Part shown: positions 27,021-36,462 of the stretch, one piece after another
Numbering within the stretch: the stretch's first letter is position 1
Layout of the letters: every line of letters begins with the position of its first letter
Assembly (NCBI GenBank): GCA_003165335.1
Contig: PLTD01000175.1
Location: 1-64,000 of the forward strand
Source of the DNA: Rhodospirillales bacterium
GTDB lineage: Bacteria; Pseudomonadota; Alphaproteobacteria; BOG-932; Roseiterribacteraceae
Length of the DNA: 64,000 bases
Direction of reading: 5' to 3'
Notes under the pieces: model-generated
Database searches by the model: none
Told to the model about the DNA's origin: nothing
The model's input: only the letters and a program-made list of their open reading frames with translations
Program-made: the position numbers and the translations under genes

Positions 27021-27806
27021 TTAGAGATCCACCATTACGGGCACATGGTCCGACGGTTGGAGCCATTCTCTTGTTTCCTTGGCGACCTGCGCTCCGATCA
27101 GGCGGTCGGCCAGCGGCGGCGTGACCCATATGTGGTCCAGACGGCGTCCGCGATCCGAGATCTTCCAATCCAGGTTGCGATAGCTCCACCAAGTGTAGAG
27201 CTTCTGATCGGCGGGTACGAAATGGCGAACGGCGTCGACCCAGCCGATCGAGTTCTGCATTGCAGTCAGCTTTTCGACCTCGATAGGCGTGTGGGACACG
27301 ATCTTCAGAAGCGCCTTATGCGACCAGACGTCATGTTCCAGCGGCGCGATATTCAAATCGCCGACCAGGATCATCGGGCGGGCGGAAGACCGTTCCGCGG
27401 GCCACCACGCTGTCAGCTCATCCAGGAATTGCAGCTTATGGGCGAATTTATCATTGACCGCCGGATCGGGAATATCCCCGCCCGCCGGAATATAAAGGCA
27501 GTGGATTTCGATACCGTCTTCGGTCGTTGCGACGATGTGGCGGCAGTCTTCCTTTTGGCACCAATGGCGCACCTCGCGCGCGCCCAGCGGAATGCGGGAG
27601 ATGATCGCGACACCGTTATAACTTTTCATCCCGGCGATATGCATATGGGCATAGCCGTGGGCGGCGAAAGCCTCGTTCGGGAAGAACTGGTCCTGGGTCT
27701 TGGTTTCCTGCAGGCAAAGGACGTCAGGTTGATATTTGTCGAGAAACTCCAGCACGCTCGGCAGCCGCAGCCGGACGGAATTGATGTTCCATGTGGCGAT
27801 TCTCAA
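27021..27806 (-). CDS. xthA: Exodeoxyribonuclease III
   Basis: An EEP-superfamily AP endonuclease and 3'-5' exonuclease for base excision repair, 261 residues. The motifs are ATWNINSVRLRL (Asn), LQETKTQD (metal-binding Glu), GVAIISR, VGDLNIAPLEHDV (catalytic Asp-Asn), RRLDHIWVTP and the final SDHVPVMVDL (catalytic Asp-His). The start codon is TTG, with GAGGAAG upstream. It is convergent with the SDHAF4-like gene (7 bases between stops). A 334-residue plus-strand ORF over it is a shadow. Confidence 0.97.
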   Translation of the reverse strand: MRIATWNINSVRLRLPSVLEFLDKYQPDVLCLQETKTQDQFFPNEAFAAHGYAHMHIAGMKSYNGVAIISRIPLGAREVRHWCQKEDCRHIVATTEDGIEIHCLYIPAGGDIPDPAVNDKFAHKLQFLDELTAWWPAERSSARPMILVGDLNIAPLEHDVWSHKALLKIVSHTPIEVEKLTAMQNSIGWVDAVRHFVPADQKLYTWWSYRNLDWKISDRGRRLDHIWVTPPLADRLIGAQVAKETREWLQPSDHVPVMVDL

Positions 27807-28080
27807 AATGTGCTTCCTCGAGCAGCGGGCGGGTCGCCTCTTCTGCCGGGCTTTTGCGGTCAGCGCAATCGAAGGATGATTGCCTTAACACCCGGGTTTT
27901 TGCTGCTTGCCGCATCGGACGCGGTCAAAGCTCGCTGTCGTCAGAAGGAAAATTGCGACCCGCAGCGAAAGCCCGCCGGCGCCGGGCACCGGCGCGCCCT
28001 GAAGCTGGATGTCGGAATAGAACAGGCTGCTGGGGAACAGGTTTCGTAATGTGCCGTTTTCAGTGCCGAGGGCAGGTCGA

Positions 28081-28404
28081 TCAGAATGGCAGCTTCATCC
28101 CGGGGGGAAGGGGGAGGCCACCCATCATCTTCTGGGTTTCGCCCGCGACATAGGCCTCGACCTTAGTCTTTGCATCGTTAACGGCGGCGATGATCAGATC
28201 TTCGAGGATTTCGACGTCCTCCGGATCGACCGCCGCCTTGTCGAGCGTAATCTTCTTCAACTCGCCCTTGCCGTTCATGACCGCCACGACCATGCCGCCG
28301 CCCGATTGCCCGCTCATCTCGACCTCGGCGAGCTTGGCTTGCATCTCCGCCATGCGGGTCTGCATCTGCTGGGCCTGTTTCATCAATTGGCCGATGTTCT
28401 TCAC
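28081..28404 (-). CDS. YbaB/EbfC family nucleoid-associated protein
   Basis: A 107-residue DNA-binding protein found next to dnaX in most bacteria. It has an N-terminal coiled-coil helix (IGQLMKQAQQMQTRMAEMQAKL), a beta hairpin (GGMVVAVMNGKGELKKITL), then the DPEDVEILEDLIIAAVNDA helix. It forms dimers that bind DNA with low specificity; a role linked to recombination or DnaX function has been proposed. The GTG start overlaps the dnaX stop codon (GTGA), so translation is coupled. Confidence 0.95.
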   Translation of the reverse strand: MKNIGQLMKQAQQMQTRMAEMQAKLAEVEMSGQSGGGMVVAVMNGKGELKKITLDKAAVDPEDVEILEDLIIAAVNDAKTKVEAYVAGETQKMMGGLPLPPGMKLPF

Positions 28405-30287
28405 GGCTCGTCTCCGGGTTCTAAGGATAGGTCGCCGACATCGGCGGGGTAGTTTGGATCGCCCATATCCTCCACGGGAACGGCGGTCGGGGCAAGATCG
28501 CGCACGTCTGTGATCACCGCGCCGGGAAAGGCTTCCATAAGTGCCTGCACAGTCGGGCTGGCGCGCGCGGAATCCAAGGCGGCATTTCGTTGGGCTTGAT
28601 CGGCTTCAGACAGCGTCGGTTCACCAACGGCCGATGAGATGCCGATCACCCAACGTCTGCCAGTCCATTCCGAGAGAAGACTCCCCACGCGGTTGGCAAG
28701 GTTGGGAGGGGCGCTAGGCAGCGTGTTGAGTTCGATGATGCCGGTTTCGAATCGTACGAGACGCACACTGCTTGCCAGATGGTACTCCAGAATACCTTCC
28801 TTCTTTTCGGAAAACAGTCGCACCAGGTCGCGGTAGTTTTTCGGATCAGGGAGTACATCGGGCAAGGTCGTGGGCTCGACGGCCTGGACCTCCATCACGA
28901 GCGGCAGTGCAGATACATCTTGTATCTCCACCGGTCGCTCACGCGCCAAGACAGTCATGGAACTTCCGCGCATCGCCGGGGAATCCTGTCGATGGGCGGA
29001 TGGCTGAGCCGATCGCCCATTCTCGCCTCTCGGGGCGGGCGCGGAAGGGGTGGCTGCACCGCTCTGAATTTGTCGAACCAGATCGCCGGGCGTGGGCAAA
29101 TCAGCGGCATATACCAGGCGCAAGACGATCATTTCGGCTGCAGCGTGTGGGTTTGGCGCAATTTGTATCTCGCCCATACCCTTTAGCAAAAGCTGCCAAG
29201 TTCGGGTCAGAACCGGCATGGATAACTTCTCGGCCAGGGTCCCGCCGCGCTTCAATTCCAGGTCTGCGCGCGTCCCGGAACTTCCGGGCGCAAGCCGCAG
29301 ACGCGTTAATGCATGCGTGAGGTCGAGCAGATCCTCGACGATAGTGCTGGGGTCGGCACCTGCCGAGTGGAGTTTTCCAAGAATCTCCAGCGATGCCTTT
29401 GCCTCGCCGCTCATTGCAGCCTCGAAGAGATCAAGAACGACGGCATGATCGGCAAGACCCAGCATGTCGCGAACCTGATCGGCGGTGACGATGCCGCCGC
29501 CACGTGCGATGGCCTGATCCAGAAGAGACAGGCCGTCGCGTGCCGATCCATCCGCGGCACGCGCAATCAAGGCCATCGCCGCAGGTTCGATTGTGACGTT
29601 CTCTGCGTCGGCAATGCGATTGAAATGTTCGCTCAGCAGACCGGAATCGATTCGGCGCAAATCGAAGCGCTGGCATCGCGACAGAACAGTGACGGGAACC
29701 TTGCGGATTTCCGTGGTCGCAAAGATGAATTTTACGTGCGGTGGCGGCTCTTCGAGTGTTTTCAACAATGCATTGAACGCCGCCTTTGACAGCATATGCA
29801 CTTCGTCGATGATGTAGATCTTGTAGCGCGCGGCTGCCGGAGCATAGCGTACTCCGTCGATCAACTCGCGTATATCGTCGATGCCGGTGCGTGATGCCGC
29901 GTCCATTTCCTGGACGTCGACATGGCGGTCGGCGGCTATTGCGACGCAGTTCTCGCATACTCCGCAGGGAGTAATGGTCGGGCCGCCTTTGCCGTCGGGT
30001 CCCAGGCAATTCAAGGCGCGCGCGATGATGCGTGCCGTTGTCGTTTTGCCGACCCCACGCACGCCGGTCAGCATAAAGGCATGGGCTATACGGTTTTGCG
30101 CGAAGGCGTTGGTCAGTGTGCGGACCAGCGCGTCCTGACCGATTAGCTCGGCGAATGTTGAGGGACGGTATTTGCGCGCCAGAACGCGATAGGGCGCAGC
30201 CGCCTGCGCCGCTGTTAGATCGGGCGGCGTCGGGTCGAGAAAAAGGCTGCCGCTATCGATGTCGCTCAAGCGCTCTTCCAAAGGCAA
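28401..30287 (-). CDS. dnaX: DNA polymerase III subunits gamma/tau
   Basis: The clamp-loader motor of the replisome, 628 residues. The AAA+ domain has Walker A GVRGVGKTTTAR, the zinc module (CLGPDG...CGVCENC), Walker B IIDEVHMLS and the SRC arginine finger (VLSRCQRFDLRR). Domain III and a less conserved C-terminal tau region (from about residue 370) that binds DnaB and alpha follow. No slippery frameshift signal was noticed. The start is TTG; no ATG lies between the SRP RNA and the conserved core. The SRP RNA gene ends about 18 bases upstream, so both may be on one transcript. Confidence 0.95.
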   Translation of the reverse strand: MPLEERLSDIDSGSLFLDPTPPDLTAAQAAAPYRVLARKYRPSTFAELIGQDALVRTLTNAFAQNRIAHAFMLTGVRGVGKTTTARIIARALNCLGPDGKGGPTITPCGVCENCVAIAADRHVDVQEMDAASRTGIDDIRELIDGVRYAPAAARYKIYIIDEVHMLSKAAFNALLKTLEEPPPHVKFIFATTEIRKVPVTVLSRCQRFDLRRIDSGLLSEHFNRIADAENVTIEPAAMALIARAADGSARDGLSLLDQAIARGGGIVTADQVRDMLGLADHAVVLDLFEAAMSGEAKASLEILGKLHSAGADPSTIVEDLLDLTHALTRLRLAPGSSGTRADLELKRGGTLAEKLSMPVLTRTWQLLLKGMGEIQIAPNPHAAAEMIVLRLVYAADLPTPGDLVRQIQSGAATPSAPAPRGENGRSAQPSAHRQDSPAMRGSSMTVLARERPVEIQDVSALPLVMEVQAVEPTTLPDVLPDPKNYRDLVRLFSEKKEGILEYHLASSVRLVRFETGIIELNTLPSAPPNLANRVGSLLSEWTGRRWVIGISSAVGEPTLSEADQAQRNAALDSARASPTVQALMEAFPGAVITDVRDLAPTAVPVEDMGDPNYPADVGDLSLEPGDEP

Positions 30288-30304
30288 ATCGACAAAATTG
30301 AAGG

Positions 30305-30403
30305 TGGGAGGCTGGAACGACGACCCGAACCGAAACTCGTTACGGCTGCTTCCTCTCGGACCTGACCGGGTTGGCGAGGAGCCCGTCCATCGCCAACCTC
30401 CCG
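30305..30403 (-). ncRNA. ffs: Bacterial small signal recognition particle RNA (4.5S type)
   Basis: On the minus strand the sequence contains GGTCAGGTCCGAGAGGAAGC, the apical SRP RNA core: domain IV's asymmetric loop, symmetric loop and a GNRA-like tetraloop, where Ffh binds. The 5' GGGAGGTTGGCGA and 3' CCAGCCTCCC arms pair to close a hairpin of about 97 nt, the usual length for the short bacterial form. Placement directly upstream of dnaX is common. The RNA pairs with Ffh to target nascent membrane proteins. The ORFs reported across it are spurious. Confidence 0.95.
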
Positions 30404-30413
30404 CTGCATCATA

Positions 30414-31328
30414 TCAGGCTTTGGGGGGCAGGGGGCAAGGGGGCGTTTGCGCGTGAATGCCGCCAAAGAATCCTGCGATCTCGTCCGCGGCGCGGTCGGG
30501 GTCTTCCCGATGAGGGAAATGGCCGACTCCTGCCATCGGCGCGAATTCCAGATCGGTGAAATATTCCCCCAGCCGGTCACCCCATTCCGCCTTGATTACC
30601 CGGTCTTCCTCTCCCCAGCACACCCGCGTTGGCACGGTAATCGGTCTCACAGGCGGCGCATTGCCCTGCATGATGGCGATTCGCGCCGCATTGTTGCTCA
30701 GGTACCAGTTGAAGCCGCCCTGCAGATTGCCGCGGGCCATGAAGTTATCGACCCAGTCCTCCAGCACGTCGTCGAACGCGTCCGGCCGGACCGACCAATG
30801 GCGAAGGAAATGGGCAAAATAGGTGCGGCATGTATCGCGCGATGCACCAACGAGAGAGGCTGCCATCGGTTGCTGGTGGAAAGACTGGTACCAGATTTCC
30901 TTCAGATGCTCCGGTTGAGTCCAGCGGCCGCCGACGCCCGGGTATGGGCAGTCGAAGAAGAACAGGCCGGCTAGCCGCGCTGGGTCGCTCCGCCCCAATA
31001 TCTGCGCGATATAGGCCCCGACATCGTGCGAGACAATGCCGACCTTGCCCAGGCCCAGCGCATCCAGCAATCCGACGAGGTCTTGTGTATGCACCTCCGG
31101 CCCCACCTTGTCCGACGGCGCCGGGTCGCGATGCCCGCTTTGGCCGAAACCCCGCAGATCCGGCGCGATCAGGTCGAACCGGTCCGCCAGCCGCTCCATC
31201 ACCGGCTTCCAGGTCAGCCAGAACTCCGGCCAGCCGTGCAGCAGGACCAGGGGTTCGCCCTGGCCGCAGCGGGCGTAATGGATCGGCGTGCCGTCGATCC
31301 GCAGCGTATCGTGCTCGATTTTTGCCAC
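30414..31328 (-). CDS. Alpha/beta hydrolase, epoxide-hydrolase-like
   Basis: A 304-residue alpha/beta hydrolase. The oxyanion-hole motif HGWPEFWLTW and the nucleophile elbow SHDVGAYIAQ, with Asp as nucleophile, are those of epoxide hydrolases and fluoroacetate/haloalkane dehalogenases; the catalytic His lies in GVGHFPHREDP. DLRGFGQSGHRD is the standard strand-4 region. An Asp nucleophile excludes simple esterases. It ends 11 bases before the SRP RNA on the same strand and diverges from nudC (67-base gap). Substrate unknown. Confidence 0.88.
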   Translation of the reverse strand: MAKIEHDTLRIDGTPIHYARCGQGEPLVLLHGWPEFWLTWKPVMERLADRFDLIAPDLRGFGQSGHRDPAPSDKVGPEVHTQDLVGLLDALGLGKVGIVSHDVGAYIAQILGRSDPARLAGLFFFDCPYPGVGGRWTQPEHLKEIWYQSFHQQPMAASLVGASRDTCRTYFAHFLRHWSVRPDAFDDVLEDWVDNFMARGNLQGGFNWYLSNNAARIAIMQGNAPPVRPITVPTRVCWGEEDRVIKAEWGDRLGEYFTDLEFAPMAGVGHFPHREDPDRAADEIAGFFGGIHAQTPPCPLPPKA

Positions 31329-31395
31329 GACGTATTCCTAGGATGGTGTGCGGTTCCCAACTATAACGGGCGAAGCACAATCCGAGATATCCCAA

Positions 31396-32346
31396 ATGCC
31401 CCAGTTCCGGCAGATCAGACCCAACCCGCTCTCCGATCCCGATTTCGACCGCGCCTCGCATCGGCGGCTGGACGAGGGGTGGCTGGCAGTGACGCGCGCC
31501 TCCGCCGAGGCGCAGGTCGTTCCGGTGTGGCGCTCCAAAGGCCTGGTTGTGCCGGGCGAGGATTTTCGCCGCGCGGTAACGATCACCGCCGACCGGTTCG
31601 ATTGGGATGCCGCCCTCGACACCGTGTTTCTCGGCTTCACCCGCGGCCAAGCCCATTTCGCCGCCGACATATCCGGGCTGGCGCCCGAGGATATCGCGGG
31701 GCGCTTCGGCAGCCTCGGCATCTTCGAGGATATGCGCATGGTGGGCGCCGTGCTGCCGGCCGATGAGGCGGCGCTGCTGGCCTATGCCAAGGGCATACTT
31801 TGGTGGCATGAGCGGCACCGCTTCTGCGGCGTTTGCGGGCACAAGACCGCCTCGGTCGACGGTGGTCACCGCCGGCTCTGCACCAACGATGCCTGCAAGG
31901 CCGAGCAGTTCCCGCGCAGCGACCCTGCCGTCATCATGCTGGTCGAACATGACGACCGCTGTCTGCTGGCGCGCGGCGCGCGTTTCCCGGCCAATTTCGT
32001 CTCGGTGCTGGCCGGCTTCGTCGAGCCCGGCGAAAGCCTGGAGGATACCGTCGCCCGCGAGGTCTATGAGGAATGCGGTGTGCGCGTGCACGATATCGCC
32101 TATGCCTCGTCACAGCCCTGGCCGTTCCCGTCCTCGCTGATGCTGGGCTTCCGGGCCAAGGCCAAGGACCCGACGCTGAAGCTGGACCCTGCTGAAATTC
32201 TGGAGGCGGATTGGTACACGCGCGATCAAGTGCGCGCGATCGCCGCCAACGGCCCGATGTCGATGGAGCCGGGCGGCCCGCTCAGAATTCCGCCCCCATT
32301 TTCCATTTCCAGACGTTTGATCGACGACTGGCTCGACGAAGTTTGA
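31396..32346 (+). CDS. nudC: NAD(+) diphosphatase / NADH pyrophosphatase
   Basis: A Nudix hydrolase of 316 residues, cleaving NADH (and NAD caps of RNA in characterised homologues) into NMNH and AMP. A four-Cys zinc ribbon lies near residues 150-180 (CGVCGHKT...CTNDACKAEQFPR), then the Nudix box GFVEPGESLEDTVAREVYEE, and the NudC-specific SQPWPFPSSLM just after it. The ATG at 31396 is preferred to the GTG at 31348. The aldo/keto reductase follows 10 bases later on the same strand, so the two are probably co-transcribed. Confidence 0.96.
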   Translation: MPQFRQIRPNPLSDPDFDRASHRRLDEGWLAVTRASAEAQVVPVWRSKGLVVPGEDFRRAVTITADRFDWDAALDTVFLGFTRGQAHFAADISGLAPEDIAGRFGSLGIFEDMRMVGAVLPADEAALLAYAKGILWWHERHRFCGVCGHKTASVDGGHRRLCTNDACKAEQFPRSDPAVIMLVEHDDRCLLARGARFPANFVSVLAGFVEPGESLEDTVAREVYEECGVRVHDIAYASSQPWPFPSSLMLGFRAKAKDPTLKLDPAEILEADWYTRDQVRAIAANGPMSMEPGGPLRIPPPFSISRRLIDDWLDEV

Positions 32347-32356
32347 AGGACGGACG

Positions 32357-33412
32357 ATGAAACTCGACAGCTACACCACCCTAGGCCGCTCGGGCCTGCG
32401 CGTCAGCCCGCTGTGCCTGGGCGCCATGACCTTCGGCAACGGCGAGGGCTCGAACGCGGATGAGGCGACCTCGCGCCGGATGTTCGACATGTATGTCGAA
32501 CGGGGCGGCAATTTCGTTGACACCGCCGACGGCTATACCGGCGGCGTCAGCGAGGTCCATGTCGGCAAGTTCATCGCCGACACCAAGTCGCGCGACAAGA
32601 TCGTGCTGGCGACGAAATTCACCTTCGCGGTGGAGCAGGGCAACCCCAATGCCGGCGGCAACGGCCGCAAGAACATCCTGCGCGCGGTGGAGGCGTCGCT
32701 GAAGCGGCTCAAGACCGATTACATCGACCTCTACTGGCTCCATGCCTGGGACATGTTGACCCCGGTGGAGGAGGTGCTGTCGACCATCGATACGCTGGTG
32801 CGTGACGGCAAGGTTCGCCATTTCGGCCTCTCCGACGTGCCGGCCTGGTATGCGGCCCGGGCGCAGACCATCGCCGAGCTGCGCGGGACAGAGCGGATCG
32901 CCGCCTTCCAGCTTGAATATTCCCTCGTCCAGCGCGACATTGAACGCGAGCATATTCCGCTGGCCCAGGAACTCGGCATCGCGCTCTGCCCCTGGAGCCC
33001 GCTTGGCAGCGGTTTCCTCACAGGCAAATATCGCGGAACGGCCAAGGCTGGCGAGGTCCGGCGACTCGACGCCTTCGCCGGCACGCCCTTCGCCCGCTTC
33101 GACACCGAACGCAACCGCGCCATCGTCGAAGTGCTGGTCAAGATCGCCGAAGAACTGGGCCGCCCGCCGGCCGAGGTCGCGCTGAACTGGGTTATGGGCC
33201 GCCCTGCCGTCACCTCGACCATCCTCGGCGCGTCGAAGCCCGATCAGTTGGTCTCCAACATGGCCTCCTTGGAATTCGAAATCCCGGCGGAACTGCGCCA
33301 GCGCCTGGACGAAGCCAGCGCCACCGAAACAGGCAACCCCTACCGGTTTTTCCAGCCGCATATGCAGGCGATGATGCGCGGGGGGACGGATATCAGGAAG
33401 TGGAGAGCGTAG
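32357..33412 (+). CDS. Aldo/keto reductase
   Basis: A (beta/alpha)8 NADPH-dependent oxidoreductase of 351 residues. The catalytic tetrad is visible: Asp and Tyr in FVDTADGYTGG, Lys in VLATKFTF, His in LYWLHAWD. GASKPDQL near the C terminus belongs to the NADPH-binding site. It resembles the yeast/YghZ-type reductases that act on aldehydes and sugar-like carbonyls. AAGGACGG lies before the ATG. It is in an operon with nudC and is followed by the second TauD after 64 bases. Confidence 0.93.
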   Translation: MKLDSYTTLGRSGLRVSPLCLGAMTFGNGEGSNADEATSRRMFDMYVERGGNFVDTADGYTGGVSEVHVGKFIADTKSRDKIVLATKFTFAVEQGNPNAGGNGRKNILRAVEASLKRLKTDYIDLYWLHAWDMLTPVEEVLSTIDTLVRDGKVRHFGLSDVPAWYAARAQTIAELRGTERIAAFQLEYSLVQRDIEREHIPLAQELGIALCPWSPLGSGFLTGKYRGTAKAGEVRRLDAFAGTPFARFDTERNRAIVEVLVKIAEELGRPPAEVALNWVMGRPAVTSTILGASKPDQLVSNMASLEFEIPAELRQRLDEASATETGNPYRFFQPHMQAMMRGGTDIRKWRA

Positions 33413-33476
33413 GGCTATTAAGTGGTCAGACGTCGAGCGAAAACAAGAAACGCCCGGGCAGCATCGAGGGGGATAT

Positions 33477-34418
33477 ATGGTTACCAATATCAAGCCGCTA
33501 GGGAAAAATTCCGGGCTTGAGGTCAGCGGCGTCGATCTCGACATGCCGTTGGATGCCGACACTCGAAAGGCGCTTCAAGATGCCTTCTTGGCCGCCGGGA
33601 TACTTCTGTTTCGGCGCGCCGCGAGCGGTCCGGAGGCGCACCTGTCGCTCAGCCGCTGCTTCGGAGAACTGCAGCGTCATCCGGTGAGGGAGAATTGGGC
33701 GGCCGGCTATCCCGAATTGGTCGACATATCCTATCGCCCCGCCATTCAGGGCGAGTCCAGCGTGGCACTCTATGAGGTGGACGGAAAACGCCGCGGCGGC
33801 TGGCTGCCGTGGCATTCTGATCTCAGATATATGAGCAAGATCAATCGGGGCGGGATCCTGCGGTCGATCACGCGCCCGAGCGAAGGCGGCCGAACCGGCT
33901 TTATCGATCAGATTGCCGCCTATACCACGCTGCCCGAATCGCTGAGGCGGCAGATCGAGAATCTTCACGTCGTCTATCAGCTGCGTTCGGACTTCACGCA
34001 GGAGAAGTTCGGCAAGCCCGAAAGCCTGAGGCTGGTCACCAATGCGGCGGCCTTGAGCGCGATGGCGGCCCGCATCGACCGGGACTTCCCGCCTGTTGTT
34101 CATCCGATGGTCTACGTTCAGCCGGAAACCGGCCGCAAGGTTCTCAACGTCTCGCCCACGTCTGCGGTCGGCATCCATGAGATGCCGAACAGCGAAGGCG
34201 ACGCGTTGCTGGAGGAGGTCCTATCCTATGCCCTCAACCCCGCGCTGGCTTACTACCATGATTGGCAGGAGAACGACCTGGTTCTCTGGGACAATTGGCG
34301 GACCTTGCATTGCGCCGAGGGCGTTCCGGAGGACTGCGTTCGGGAAATGCAGCGCACGACAATCGCTGGCGATTATGCGCTGGGGCACCGATTGTCGGAA
34401 TTCGAAACGCGAGGGTAG
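33477..34418 (+). CDS. TauD/TfdA family Fe(II)/2-oxoglutarate dioxygenase
   Basis: The second TauD-like oxygenase here, 313 residues. The iron ligands are in LPWHSDLRY (HxD, near residue 115) and RTLHCAEG; MQRTTIAGDY carries the 2-oxoglutarate-binding Arg. N-terminal GLEVSGVDLDMPLD is the usual family start, with GAGGGGGA before the ATG. Sequence outside the motifs differs clearly from the gene at 12095, so they are not recent duplicates. An SDR follows after 79 bases on the same strand; together they could hydroxylate and then oxidise one substrate, but that is inferred. Confidence 0.9.
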   Translation: MVTNIKPLGKNSGLEVSGVDLDMPLDADTRKALQDAFLAAGILLFRRAASGPEAHLSLSRCFGELQRHPVRENWAAGYPELVDISYRPAIQGESSVALYEVDGKRRGGWLPWHSDLRYMSKINRGGILRSITRPSEGGRTGFIDQIAAYTTLPESLRRQIENLHVVYQLRSDFTQEKFGKPESLRLVTNAAALSAMAARIDRDFPPVVHPMVYVQPETGRKVLNVSPTSAVGIHEMPNSEGDALLEEVLSYALNPALAYYHDWQENDLVLWDNWRTLHCAEGVPEDCVREMQRTTIAGDYALGHRLSEFETRG

Positions 34419-34497
34419 GGCGTTTTCCATCTAGACTGCGTTGCGGAGGGAATGAATGTTGGGACAGAAGCGATTCTGAGGGGGAGAACAGAACATC

Positions 34498-35424
34498 ATG
34501 ATAGCTCAGCAAATGCGGTACGACGGTGAGGTGATTGTCGTCGCGGGCGGGGGCGGCGCGATCGGGGGCGCCGCGGCTGAGCTGTTCGCGGCGCGCGGGG
34601 CAAAGGTCGTGGTCAACGACATCAGCGAAAACGCCCATGCTGTATGTGAGAGTATCAACGCCGCTGGGGGTACTGCGATAGCCTCCATCGCGTCGGCGGT
34701 GACCGAGGCCAAGCTGATCGTTCAGACCGCGCTTGATGCCTTCGGCCGGATCGACGTCGTGCTGAATACGACGGGCCTGACCCATGTTGGCCTGTTCCAC
34801 ACGATTTCGGCCGAGGACTGGGACCGCTCATTCGATTCGCATTTTACCTCGACGCTGGAACTGGCGCGGGCGGCCTGGGCGGCGCTTTCGGCATCGGGCA
34901 ACGGACGCCTGATCAATTCCTCATCGACCACGATTTTCGGCGGCGAATATTGCAGCCCCTATATCGCGCCCAAGGGCGCCATATTCGCGGCCGGCAGGGC
35001 CTGGGCGCTGGAAGGCCGATCGCAAAATATCCGGGTTAATACGATCATGCCGACCGCGATCAGCCAGATGAACGACAACTTGCCCGATCCTGTGCTGGTC
35101 CAGGTCTACCGCGAATATTTTCAGCCTGAAAAGGTTGCCGGCTTCCTGGGCTGGCTGGCTCACAAGGACAACACGCTGTCGGGCCACACTTTCGTCGTCG
35201 GCGGTGGCCAGGCCGCCCATGTCTATCTCGTGGAAGCCGCGCCTGTGTTCGTGGCAAACCCCGAAAGTCCCGAGGCCTGGGCGCAACACGCGGCGGCTCT
35301 CACCTCGAAAGTCCAGGCCGTGGCGCCGGACAATGTGGCCGATGAAATGCGTCTTCGCCTCGAGGCGATGGGCTTGCCCACGGGTAACTTGGCGAATCAC
35401 GCCGGTTGGGCGTCCCAGGAGTGA
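34498..35424 (+). CDS. SDR family oxidoreductase, atypical
   Basis: A 308-residue short-chain dehydrogenase, longer than the usual 250, with about 60 extra C-terminal residues beyond the GHTFVVGGG end strand. The cofactor loop is AGGGGAIGG rather than TGxxxGxG, and the normal NNAG stretch reads NTTGLTH. The active site is conserved: Ser in LINSSSTT and Tyr/Lys in YIAPKG. VVNDI after beta-2 suggests NAD(H). Related enzymes include hydroxyacyl-CoA and hydroxysteroid dehydrogenase types. Likely start 34498; the ATG at 34513 is possible. Downstream of the TauD gene. Confidence 0.85.
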   Translation: MIAQQMRYDGEVIVVAGGGGAIGGAAAELFAARGAKVVVNDISENAHAVCESINAAGGTAIASIASAVTEAKLIVQTALDAFGRIDVVLNTTGLTHVGLFHTISAEDWDRSFDSHFTSTLELARAAWAALSASGNGRLINSSSTTIFGGEYCSPYIAPKGAIFAAGRAWALEGRSQNIRVNTIMPTAISQMNDNLPDPVLVQVYREYFQPEKVAGFLGWLAHKDNTLSGHTFVVGGGQAAHVYLVEAAPVFVANPESPEAWAQHAAALTSKVQAVAPDNVADEMRLRLEAMGLPTGNLANHAGWASQE

Positions 35425-35613
35425 AGTTGGGATAAATCTCATTCTGCTGGTTACTCGCTCATTCAATCGAGTTTGTCCGTTCGAGGCGGGTCCGGCTGAA
35501 CCAGAAAAGCTCTCAAGCGCGACCCCAACCCGATTTTATCCCCGCGTCAGCAGCTGGTCGTTGGGTTGGATAATGGGCGATGGAACCCACGCTTGGCGCG
35601 GGAAGTCCGCTTC

Positions 35614-36462
35614 TTAGTCGCCGCGTCGGCTTGGGTCGCCGGGAAATGTGCCCAGCACGACGATCGAGTGCCCGAAGAATCTGAGTTCTTCAAAGGCCCG
35701 GGCCATGGCCGGGTCGTCCATCCGTCCTTCCACCTCGGCATAGAACTGCGTGGCATTGAACGAACCATTGAGCATATAGCTCTCCAGCTTCGTCATATTG
35801 ATCCCGTTGGTCGCAAAGCCGCCCATGACTTTGTAGAGCGCAGCCGGAATATTGCGGACTTCGAAGACGAAGCCGGTGACCGCGACCGGACAGTCCGCTG
35901 GTAAGGGCAATTCGGCCTGCGACATGATGAGGAAGCGCGTCGTATTGTTCGGCGCATCCTCGAGATTGCTTTTCAGAATATCGAGACCGTAAATCTCGGC
36001 CGCCAGCGACGAGGCGATGGCCGAGCGCGTCGGGTCGCAGGCGCGCGCAACTTCCTCTGCTGCACCGGCAGTGTCATAGAATGTAACCGGGGCAATACCC
36101 AGGGCCCGCAGGTTGTTGCGGACCTGTCCGAGCGCCTGGATGTGACTCAGCGCCTCGCGAATTCTGGAAAGCGTCGCGCCGCGAACGCCCAACAGGCAGT
36201 GATGTACCGGTTGGAAATGCTCACCGACGATCTTCAAACCACCGCCGGGCAGTAAATGGTGAATGTCCGCGACCCGACCGTTCTGAGAGTTTTCAACCGG
36301 AATCATAGCCCGCTCAGCGCGGCCTTCGCGTACTGCGGCAAATACATCCTCGAATGCCACGCAAGGCATGGTCGGGATGCCGGGAAATACCTGACGGCAG
36401 GCGAGGTCGGAATTCGCGCCGAGCGCGCCTTGAAACGCTATCGGTCCTTTGATGCTCGTCAT
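35614..36462 (-). CDS. pheA: Prephenate dehydratase
   Basis: Converts prephenate to phenylpyruvate in phenylalanine synthesis, 282 residues, monofunctional (no chorismate mutase domain). The catalytic domain has [24 protein letters not shown] and the Thr motif NTTRFLIM; an ACT domain follows ([29 protein letters not shown]), which in the family binds phenylalanine as feedback inhibitor. The ATG overlaps the kdsB stop (ATGA), so the two are coupled. The last residues read DPSRRGD. Confidence 0.97.
   Translation of the reverse strand: MTSIKGPIAFQGALGANSDLACRQVFPGIPTMPCVAFEDVFAAVREGRAERAMIPVENSQNGRVADIHHLLPGGGLKIVGEHFQPVHHCLLGVRGATLSRIREALSHIQALGQVRNNLRALGIAPVTFYDTAGAAEEVARACDPTRSAIASSLAAEIYGLDILKSNLEDAPNNTTRFLIMSQAELPLPADCPVAVTGFVFEVRNIPAALYKVMGGFATNGINMTKLESYMLNGSFNATQFYAEVEGRMDDPAMARAFEELRFFGHSIVVLGTFPGDPSRRGD

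Noticed and set aside
27045-28049. 334-residue plus-strand ORF over xthA; its tail starting MIALTPGFLLLAASDAV looked like a small exported protein
   Set aside because: Most of it is antisense to xthA, and the tail has no ribosome site or convincing signal cleavage; the 27807-28080 spacer is left uncalled.
30745-32091. 448-residue minus-strand ORF
   Set aside because: Spans the antisense of nudC and another frame of the hydrolase gene; no domain of its own.
32381-33562. 393-residue minus-strand ORF
   Set aside because: Antisense shadow of the aldo/keto reductase.
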